From NCBI RefSeq assembly GCF_003097515.1, contig NZ_CP029188.1, forward strand, positions 6,554,531-6,618,530: DNA of 64,000 nucleotides. The letters are read 5' to 3'. Every line of letters starts with the position of its first letter. The first letter of the stretch is position 1. Both the position numbers and the translations under genes were made by a program. Origin of the DNA: Streptomyces tirandamycinicus. GTDB taxonomy: Bacteria; Actinomycetota; Actinomycetes; Streptomycetales; Streptomycetaceae. The notes under the pieces were generated by a model. It ran no database searches. It saw only the letters and a list, made by a program, of their open reading frames with translations, and was not told where the DNA came from. This document shows, one piece after another, positions 57,741 through 64,000 of this stretch.

Positions 57741-59805
57741 ACCGGCGGGTGCGGATCAGCAGGTGGAGGAAGTACGGCGTGCCGATCACCGCGGTCATCA
57801 GTCCGGCGCCGAGCTGCGCCGGGGCGATCACGGTACGCCCCAGCAGGTCCGCGAGGCACACCAGCGAGGCCCCGAGAAGCACCGCCACCGGCACCACCCG
57901 CACATGCCGACGGCCCACCAGCGCCCTCGCCGCGTGCGGGGCCACGAGTCCCACGAAGCCGATCGTGCCCGCTGCGGCCACGGCGGTGGCCGCGAGCAGG
58001 ACGCTCAGCACGAGGAAGCCCAGCCGCCCCCGCGCCAGATCGAGCCCGAGCAGCCTCGGCGTGTCCTCGTCCAGCGACACCAGGTCCAGTTCGGTGCGCC
58101 GGACCACCGCGACGAGCCCGGCCACGGCCAGCACGGCCGCCGGCGGGACCACGTCGACCAGGTTCCGCCCGTACGTCGACCCCGACAGCCAGGTGAGCGC
58201 CTTCGTCGCGTTGAACGGGTCGGTCAGGACGATCAGCAGACTGATGAGCGCGGCACTGCCGGTGGCGACGCCGAAGCCGACGAGTACGAGCCGGTTCTGC
58301 CGGAAGCCGCCCCGTGCGGCGAGTCCGAAGACGATGACGGAACTGGCCGCGGCGCCCGCGAACGCCGCCCCGGCCACACTCCACGATCCGGCCGAGGCCA
58401 CCGTCGTCACCAGCAGCACGGCACCGAGCGCCGCCCCGCCGGAGACGCCCAGGATGGCGGGTTCGGCCAGCGGGTTGCGGGTCACGGCCTGCACCAGCGT
58501 CCCGGCCAGCGCGAGCGCGGCGCCCGCGCACAGTGCCGCGAGGACCCGGGGCACCCGGGTGTCCAGGACGAACCCGACCGTGCGACCGGCCCTGCCCTGG
58601 GCCCAGTTCACCACGTCGCCGAGCAGCAGCTTGCTGTCGCCCAGCAGCACCGCGGCGATCGTCACACCGACGAGCACCGCCACCAGCACGGCCGTGGTGG
58701 TCAGGAAGACGGCCCGGCTCCGGATGCGCAGCCGGTCGGCGGCCGCGGCGCTCGCGCCGTCCTTGACCCGGGCGGCCATCACGACCAGGAACAGGGCGCC
58801 GACGAGGCTGGTGGCCACGCCCGTCGGCACGGCGACCGCCACGTCGGCGGGCACGACGGCACGCAGCAGCACGTCCGAGCCGAGGACCAGCGCCGCACCG
58901 GCCAGACCGGCGACGGGGATGCCCGCACGCGCCCGGGAGTACGCCCGGATCCGGCGGGCGAGCGGCCGGACCAGGGCCGGGGCGCACAGCCCCACGAAGC
59001 CGATCGGCCCGGCGAGGGTGACGGCCGCCGCCGAGAGCAGCGCCGCGAGTACGACCACCGTGACCCGGGTCGCCCGGACGGGGACGCCGAGCCCGCGCGC
59101 GGCGTCCTCGCCGAGCGCCAGGGCGTCCAGCCTGCGCGCCACGAGCAGCAGCCCGGCGAGGCCGATGACGCCGAGCGGCACCATCTGCAGCACGCCGTCG
59201 AAGCCGTTCTGCGCGATGCTGCCCTGGTTCCAGCGGTAGAGCCCCTCCGTCTGCTGTGGGAAGAGCAGCAGCAGGCTCTCGGTGACGGCGGTCAGCCCCA
59301 GCATCAGGGCGCTGCCGGCGAGGACCAGCCGTACGGTGCCGGTGCCCAGGCCCGACAGCCCGAGCACCACGGCCGCCGCCGCGAGTCCGCCGGCGAACGC
59401 CACCCCGGAGGAGGCGAAGAGCGGCAGCGAGACGCCGGTGACGGTGGCCAGGCCCAGGGCCAGATAGGAACCGGCGTTCACCGCCAGGGTGTCGGGAGAG
59501 GCGAGTACGTTGCGGCTCACGGCCTGGAGGGCGGCGCCCGCCATGCCGAGCAGCATCCCGACGAGCAGCCCCGCGGCCATGCGGGGGAGCCGGGAGGCTA
59601 TGACGACGGACGCGTCGTCCTCCTCGGCGCGTCCGGTGAGCGCCTTCCAGACCTCGGGCGCGCCGACGGCGGCCGTGCCCTGGGTGATGTCGGCGACCGC
59701 GAGGAGCGCGACGAGGAGGACCAGTGCGGCGGTCACCGCGGCCGCGCCCGTCCGGGACGGGTCCGCCGACGGACGGGTGGCGGGTGGGGAAGCGGTGACG
59801 GCCAT
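57739..59805 (-). CDS. Iron-siderophore ABC transporter permease, fused FecCD-FecCD
   Basis: The 688-residue protein is two BtuC/FecCD permease halves in one chain (FhuB layout), each with about ten membrane helices. Each half has the typical LALAGTLVQAVTRNPLAEP or MAGAALQAVSRNVLASPD helix and the cytoplasmic EAA-like GPIGFVGLCAPALVRPL or GTIGFVGLVAPHAAR loop. It is the last gene of the iron-uptake operon, 5 bases after the lipoprotein gene. The substrate is probably a hydroxamate or other siderophore. Confidence 0.92.
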   Translation of the reverse strand: MAVTASPPATRPSADPSRTGAAAVTAALVLLVALLAVADITQGTAAVGAPEVWKALTGRAEEDDASVVIASRLPRMAAGLLVGMLLGMAGAALQAVSRNVLASPDTLAVNAGSYLALGLATVTGVSLPLFASSGVAFAGGLAAAAVVLGLSGLGTGTVRLVLAGSALMLGLTAVTESLLLLFPQQTEGLYRWNQGSIAQNGFDGVLQMVPLGVIGLAGLLLVARRLDALALGEDAARGLGVPVRATRVTVVVLAALLSAAAVTLAGPIGFVGLCAPALVRPLARRIRAYSRARAGIPVAGLAGAALVLGSDVLLRAVVPADVAVAVPTGVATSLVGALFLVVMAARVKDGASAAAADRLRIRSRAVFLTTTAVLVAVLVGVTIAAVLLGDSKLLLGDVVNWAQGRAGRTVGFVLDTRVPRVLAALCAGAALALAGTLVQAVTRNPLAEPAILGVSGGAALGAVLLVTTVASAGSWSVAGAAFAGAAASSVIVFGLAARGGFRQNRLVLVGFGVATGSAALISLLIVLTDPFNATKALTWLSGSTYGRNLVDVVPPAAVLAVAGLVAVVRRTELDLVSLDEDTPRLLGLDLARGRLGFLVLSVLLAATAVAAAGTIGFVGLVAPHAARALVGRRHVRVVPVAVLLGASLVCLADLLGRTVIAPAQLGAGLMTAVIGTPYFLHLLIRTRR

Positions 59806-59810
59806 GGGTG

Positions 59811-60791
59811 CTACTTCGTCAGCGCCTGGACCGCGGCGTCGACGTACTTCCCCATCGACTCGGGGCCGCCGAACATCCAGATGCCGTCGGGCAGCCGGTG
59901 CACGTTGCCCTTCTTCACGAACGGCAGCGACTTCCACACCGAGTCCTTCGCCAGCACGCCGTTGAACGGCGTGCTGGCCTTGTCGCCGTCGCTGCCGATG
60001 TAGGCGAACTGCACGTCGCCGAGCTTGGTGAGGCCCTCGACGTCGGTCGCGGCGAGGCCGTAGCTCGGGTCGCCCTCGACCGTCCAGGCGTTCTTCAGGC
60101 CGATCCTCTCGTTGACGGCGCCGATCAGCGAGCCGCTCGTGTACGGCCGGATCGAGACCTGGTTGGAGACGACATAGCCGTCGGCGAAGGCGTACGGGGT
60201 GCCGGCGAGTCCGGCGTCGGCGAGGGCCTTCCTGCCCTCGGCGAGCTTCGCCTCGAAGTCCTTCTCGAGCTTCTCCGCCTGCTCCGTGGTGCCGGTGGCC
60301 TTCGCGATCAGGTCGAGGTTCTCGGTCATCTGCCCGATGGGGTCCGCCGCGTCCGCCGCGCGCACCTCCAGCACCGGCGCGACCTTGCGCAGCTGCTTCA
60401 CCGCGGCCGGCGGCAGATCGCTGGTGGCGACGATCAGGTCCGGCGACAGGGACGCGATCGTGTCCATGCTGGGCTCGCCGCGGGTACCGATGTCCTTGGG
60501 CTCGTTCCTCAGCGGAACGGCGGTGTCCCAGTTCTTGTAGCCCTTGACGTCCGCGACGCCGGCGGGGTCGACGCCCAGCGACACCAGGCTCTCGACGACG
60601 TTCCACTCCGTTGCGACGACCTTCTCGGCGGGGCCGTCGAGCTTCACCTTCGCGCCGGTCGCGTCGGTGAGGGTGATCGGCTCCGCGGCCTTCTTCGCGT
60701 CGTCGTCGGCGGCGGGCTCCGTCGTCCCGCAGGCGGTCAGGGCGAGGGCCGCCGCGGTCGCGACCGCGGCGGTGGGGATGAGGCGTCTCAT
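59811..60791 (-). CDS. Iron-siderophore ABC transporter substrate-binding lipoprotein
   Basis: The 326-residue FepB/FhuD-type (TroA-like) lipoprotein has a lipobox (LALTACG). EWNVVESLVSLGVDPAGVAD and EPSMDTIASLSPDLIVAT are the usual ligand-binding lobes. It binds ferric siderophore outside the membrane and delivers it to the permease. The ATG overlaps the ATPase stop by 4 bases. Confidence 0.93.
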   Translation of the reverse strand: MRRLIPTAAVATAAALALTACGTTEPAADDDAKKAAEPITLTDATGAKVKLDGPAEKVVATEWNVVESLVSLGVDPAGVADVKGYKNWDTAVPLRNEPKDIGTRGEPSMDTIASLSPDLIVATSDLPPAAVKQLRKVAPVLEVRAADAADPIGQMTENLDLIAKATGTTEQAEKLEKDFEAKLAEGRKALADAGLAGTPYAFADGYVVSNQVSIRPYTSGSLIGAVNERIGLKNAWTVEGDPSYGLAATDVEGLTKLGDVQFAYIGSDGDKASTPFNGVLAKDSVWKSLPFVKKGNVHRLPDGIWMFGGPESMGKYVDAAVQALTK

Positions 60792-61645
60792 GAGGTGGTA
60801 CTGAGCCTTTCGGTTCGCGAGTGGTGCCGGCCGATCGCGCGGGTGCGCAGCCGGCCCGTCAGGGGATCGGGTTCGACCTCGATGCGGATGCCGTACGTGT
60901 CGGTCAGCCGCCGCGCCGTGAGGACGTCCTCGGGGAGGCCGTCGGCGACGACCCTGCCCTCGTGGAGCAGCACGAGCCGGTCGGCGACGGCGGACGCCTG
61001 GTCGAGGTCGTGCAGGACGGCCCCGACGGCGATCCCGTGGACGTCCGCGAGGTCGCGGACGAGATCGAGGAGTTCGATCTGGTAGCGCAGGTCGAGGTAG
61101 GTGGTCGGCTCGTCGAGCAGCACCACCCCGGTCTCCTGGGCGAGGCAGCAGGCGAGCCACACCCGCTGCAGCTGCCCTCCGGAGAGATGCTCCGCTCCCC
61201 GGTGGGCGAGCTCCGCGACGCCGGTCATGGCGAGCGCGCGGTCCACCGCGGCCCGCCCGCCCGGGTCCGACGTGCCCCAGCGGCTCCGGTACGGGTACCG
61301 GCCGAACTCGACGACATCGCGCACGGTGAGCCCACCGGGAGTGGGGCGCCCCTGCGTCAGCAGGGCGACGTGGCGGGAGAACTGCCGCGGTGTCAGGGCG
61401 AGCCCGTCCGTGTCGGCGTCGATGACGATGTCCGCGGTCCTGGGCCGCTGCAGCCGCGCCAGGGTGCGCAGCAGCGTCGACTTCCCGCTGCCGTTCGGTC
61501 CCACCAGCACGGTCACTTCGCCGGGCCGCAGCGTCAGGGACGCGTCGTGCACGACGTCGACACGTTCGTAGGCCACGGTGACACCCGTGGCCGACAGTTC
61601 ATGACCGCGGGGCCCCGGGGCCGCGTTCTCCTCACCGACTCTCAC
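60788..61645 (-). CDS. Iron-siderophore ABC transporter ATP-binding protein
   Basis: The 285-residue FepC-type ATPase has Walker A GPNGSGKST, the signature LSGGQLQRVWLACCLAQE, Walker B VVLLDEPTTYLDL and the H-loop AVLHDLDQAS. It is the first gene of the operon. The GTG at 61645 lies 5 bases after a DtxR/IdeR-type palindrome, so iron repression is expected. Confidence 0.93.
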   Translation of the reverse strand: MRVGEENAAPGPRGHELSATGVTVAYERVDVVHDASLTLRPGEVTVLVGPNGSGKSTLLRTLARLQRPRTADIVIDADTDGLALTPRQFSRHVALLTQGRPTPGGLTVRDVVEFGRYPYRSRWGTSDPGGRAAVDRALAMTGVAELAHRGAEHLSGGQLQRVWLACCLAQETGVVLLDEPTTYLDLRYQIELLDLVRDLADVHGIAVGAVLHDLDQASAVADRLVLLHEGRVVADGLPEDVLTARRLTDTYGIRIEVEPDPLTGRLRTRAIGRHHSRTERLSTTS

Positions 61646-61650
61646 GGCGC

Positions 61651-61669
61651 AAAGGTTAGCCTAACCTTA
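61651..61669. promoter_or_regulatory. DtxR/IdeR (DmdR) iron box
   Basis: AAAGGTTAGCCTAACCTTA closely matches the 19-bp consensus TTAGGTTAGSCTAACCTAA and is a near-perfect dyad. It overlaps the leader of the siderophore operon, so a metal-loaded DmdR would block transcription when iron is sufficient. Confidence 0.9.
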
Positions 61670-62122
61670 TGGGCGCCTGGGGGGCCGGGGTGGAGGGTGC
61701 CGGGGCGAAACCGGCCATATGCCGTCAGCGCGGCATTCATCGCCAACCGCCCGGCGGGCGCGGCGAGCCCGGCGGCGCCCGGCCCGATCACCGGTGGGGG
61801 ACCGGCGCCGCGTATTCACCCGCCTGGCCCGCTCTCGTAAGCGCGGTCGGACCGCAACTCGAAAGGGCCATATCCGGACGGTGCGGGAGAGCGAATCCAC
61901 GCGGCGCGCGGATTCCGCCACGGGACAGCCCTCGGACACCGACATCGGCACCCCTCCGCCGCAATGACTCCGGCCGTGTCATCGACGGCAGCACGGCAGG
62001 CACCCCGAGTCAGGCCCCCCGGAGGGAACGACTCGCCGAAGGACGGGTTAAAGCCCGGTCACACCCCGTCACGGCATGCTTCCTTCTGCAACTTCCTCAT
62101 CCGAGAGAGCGACAACGTGGCC
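61670..62122. other. Intergenic region, no gene seen
   Basis: The 453 bases between the siderophore operon and ctaD contain Arg-rich shadow frames only. The stretch from about 62060 to 62115 (TTCTGCAACTTCCTCATCCG and after) is less GC-rich and probably the ctaD promoter/leader. Confidence 0.5.
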
Positions 62123-63871
62123 ATGCACAAGTCGTCCGAGGCACTGGGCGCGGACTCCTACGAAGACGAACTTCCCGTCCGGCGCAGGCGGCCCGGCAAT
62201 GTGGTCGTGAAGTGGCTGACCACCACCGACCACAAGACGATCGGCACGCTCTACCTGTCGACGTCGTTCCTCTTCTTCTGCATCGGCGGGCTCATGGCGC
62301 TGTATATGCGCGCCGAGTTGGCCCGTCCCGGCATGCAGATCATGTCGACCGAGCAGTTCAACCAGGCTTTCACGATGCACGGCACCGTGATGCTGCTGAT
62401 GTTCGCGACGCCGCTGTTCGCCGGTTTCGCCAACTGGATCATGCCGCTGCAGATCGGCGCGCCCGATGTGGCGTTCCCGCGGCTGAACATGTTCGCGTAC
62501 TGGCTGTACCTCTTCGGCTCGCTCATGGCGGTGGGTGGATTCCTCACCCCGAACGGCCCCCCGGACTTCGGCTGGTTCGCCTACTCCCCGCTGTCGAGCG
62601 CCGTTCACACCCCGAACGTCGGCGCCGACCTCTGGATCACGGGTCTGGCCTTTTCCGGCTTCGGCACGATCCTCGGCTCGGTCAACTTCATCACCACGAT
62701 CATCTGCATGCGCGCCCCCGGCATGACGATGTTCCGCATGCCGGTGTTCTGCTGGACCGTGCTGCTGACCGGTCTCCTGGTCCTGCTGGCCTTCCCGGTG
62801 CTGGCCGCCGCCCTGTTCGCGCTGGAGGCCGACCGCAAGTTCGGCAGCCACATCTTCGACGCCTCCAACGGCGGCGCACTGCTGTGGCAGCACCTCTTCT
62901 GGTTCTTCGGCCATCCCGAGGTGTACATCATCGCGCTGCCGTTCTTCGGCATCATCTCCGAGGTCATCCCGGTCTTCAGCCGCAAGCCGATCTTCGGCTA
63001 CATCGGCCTGGTGGCGGCGACCATCGCGATCGCCGGCCTTTCGGTCACCGTGTGGGCCCACCACATGTACGTCACCGGTGCGGTGCTGCTGCCGTTCTTC
63101 TCCTTCATGACCTTCCTCATCGCCATCCCGACCGGTGTGAAGATCTTCAACTGGGTCGGCACCATGTGGAAGGGGGCGTTGTCCTTCGAGACCCCGATGC
63201 TCTGGGCGATCGGCTTCCTGATCACCTTCACCTTCGGTGGTCTGACCGGCGTCATCCTGGCCTCGCCACCGATGGACTTCCACGTCTCCGACTCGTACTT
63301 CGTCGTCGCGCACTTCCACTACGTCGTGTTCGGCACCGTGGTCTTCGCGATGTTCGCCGGATTCCACTTCTGGTGGCCGAAGTTCACCGGCAAGATGCTC
63401 GACGAGCGCCTCGGCAAGATGACCTTCTGGACGCTCTTCATCGGATTCCAGGGCACGTTCCTGGTCCAGCACTGGCTGGGGGCCGAAGGCATGCCGCGCC
63501 GCTACGCCGACTACCTGGCCGCCGACGGCTTCACCGCGCTCAACACCGTCTCGACCATCAGCTCGTTCCTGCTCGGAATGTCGATCCTGCCCTTCCTCTA
63601 CAACGTGTGGAAGACCGAGAAGTACGGCGAGAAGATCCAGGTGGACGACCCGTGGGGCTACGGCCGCTCGCTCGAATGGGCGACGTCCTGCCCGCCGCCG
63701 CGGCACAACTTCTACACCCTGCCGCGGATCCGCTCAGAATCCCCGGCCTTCGATCTGCACCACCCGGATGTCGCGTCGAGCGACGAGGCGAGCCTCACCG
63801 GCCACCGGGACGTGTTCGAGCCCGGCAGGGGCGCGGCTCCCCCGCTGGGCGACGGCGGGGACACCCGGTGA
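62123..63871 (+). CDS. ctaD: Cytochrome c oxidase subunit I
   Basis: The 582-residue haem-copper oxidase core has twelve membrane helices. The low-spin haem His lies in AFTMHGTVMLLMF. The CuB ligand/crosslink motif is WFFGHPEVYI. The two CuB His are in VWAHHMYVTG, and the helix X ligands are in VVAHFHYVVFG. ATG at 62123 and GTG at 62117 are both possible. No ctaC, ctaE or ctaF is adjacent, so it is likely a second, isolated copy, as S. coelicolor also has. It could supply an alternative subunit I under specific conditions. Confidence 0.93.
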   Translation: MHKSSEALGADSYEDELPVRRRRPGNVVVKWLTTTDHKTIGTLYLSTSFLFFCIGGLMALYMRAELARPGMQIMSTEQFNQAFTMHGTVMLLMFATPLFAGFANWIMPLQIGAPDVAFPRLNMFAYWLYLFGSLMAVGGFLTPNGPPDFGWFAYSPLSSAVHTPNVGADLWITGLAFSGFGTILGSVNFITTIICMRAPGMTMFRMPVFCWTVLLTGLLVLLAFPVLAAALFALEADRKFGSHIFDASNGGALLWQHLFWFFGHPEVYIIALPFFGIISEVIPVFSRKPIFGYIGLVAATIAIAGLSVTVWAHHMYVTGAVLLPFFSFMTFLIAIPTGVKIFNWVGTMWKGALSFETPMLWAIGFLITFTFGGLTGVILASPPMDFHVSDSYFVVAHFHYVVFGTVVFAMFAGFHFWWPKFTGKMLDERLGKMTFWTLFIGFQGTFLVQHWLGAEGMPRRYADYLAADGFTALNTVSTISSFLLGMSILPFLYNVWKTEKYGEKIQVDDPWGYGRSLEWATSCPPPRHNFYTLPRIRSESPAFDLHHPDVASSDEASLTGHRDVFEPGRGAAPPLGDGGDTR

Positions 63872-64000
63872 CCCGCGAGGAGCGCCAAGCCCCCGACAGC
63901 GTCGACACGGCGGCGGGCCTCGCCCGGCTGGAGGGCTACCTCATGGCCAACGCCCACGTCCGCGCGGCCCGTACGGCGGCTGAGAGTCTCGCCGACCGCA
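63868..64000 (+). CDS. Hypothetical protein, N-terminal part
   Basis: The GTG at 63868 overlaps the ctaD stop by 4 bases, and the frame is open to the window edge (44 residues, MTREERQAPDSVDTAAGLAR then LEGYLMANAHVRAARTAAES). The helical, charged sequence has no membrane segment or recognised domain so far. The overlap suggests cotranscription with ctaD. No function is assigned. Confidence 0.55.
   Translation, partial: MTREERQAPDSVDTAAGLARLEGYLMANAHVRAARTAAESLADR

Noticed and set aside
61719..61967. 82-codon open frame upstream of ctaD
   Set aside because: Arg/Ser-rich composition, no ribosome-binding site and no recognisable domain.

Overview
The base composition (very high GC, visibly above 70%), the G/C-biased third codon positions, the frequent GTG/TTG starts with 1-4 nt start/stop overlaps, and the gene content (melC tyrosinase, class F sortase, egtABCD, a DevR/DevS-type dormancy system, DUF574 methyltransferase, an SCO0930-type lipoprotein beside an rmdA-type c-di-GMP enzyme) all point to a Streptomyces or close relative. 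Few of the genes are core housekeeping genes and many are regulatory or stress genes, which suggests a chromosome arm or arm-proximal region. One IS110-family insertion sequence is present; I see no rRNA, tRNA, CRISPR array or prophage.

Layout. 1-3.8 kb: the tail of an ATP-binding (anti-sigma/SpoIIE-type) protein, a wax ester synthase/DGAT-type acyltransferase, a formamidopyrimidine-DNA glycosylase and a convergent ZAS-type anti-sigma factor. 4-9.5 kb: a LytTR response regulator, two small membrane proteins, an SSS-family carboxylate symporter and a LytS-type kinase, apparently one sensing/uptake module. 9.6-14.7 kb: a hypothetical gene, an ECF sigma factor and, divergently, lysX. 14.8-19.3 kb: class F sortase flanked by two convergent paralogous secreted proteins, then DUF4239 and a proline-rich membrane protein. 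19.4-24.2 kb: SCO0930-like lipoprotein, methyltransferase, rmdA-like GGDEF/EAL enzyme, TPR protein. 24.2-28.8 kb: an HxlR remnant and a LysR regulator divergent from sdhCAB. 28.9-34 kb: crotonase, melC1-melC2, an NAD(P)-binding protein, a HAD-type phosphatase and dodecin. 34.2-41.1 kb: olsB-olsA (ornithine lipid) running into the end of the opposing egtABCD operon (ergothioneine), then a PARG-like gene. 41.4-47.1 kb: hypothetical gene, thioredoxin divergent from a flavoprotein disulfide reductase, TPR protein, IS110 element, pirin. 47.2-54.8 kb: a dormancy/hypoxia island with three universal stress proteins, a cyclic-nucleotide-binding-domain protein, a flavin-type split-barrel protein and the OsdR/OsdK (DevR/DevS-like) two-component pair. 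55-57.5 kb: a short UvrA-type ABC protein. 57.7-61.7 kb: an iron-siderophore ABC importer operon (ATPase, lipoprotein, fused permease) under an IdeR/DmdR-type iron box. 62.1-64 kb: an isolated ctaD copy and the start of the next gene.

The strongest new-looking observation is a 14-bp palindromic motif of the form GGGCYGnnCGGCCC, in six copies (some with one mismatch), upstream of six genes of the 47-53 kb island, including the response regulator itself. For four of them the motif lies 84-108 bases before the start codon. This predicts an autoregulated OsdR regulon confined to this island. Other points worth a look: two sortase-linked paralogues, one with its domain split by a large Asn/Gly-rich repeat insertion; a perfect 40-bp palindrome; distinct short tandem repeats (7, 8 and 16 nt units) just upstream of three neighbouring minus-strand genes; a LysR operator between the LysR gene and sdhC; and a 9-bp direct repeat that may mark the IS110 ends.
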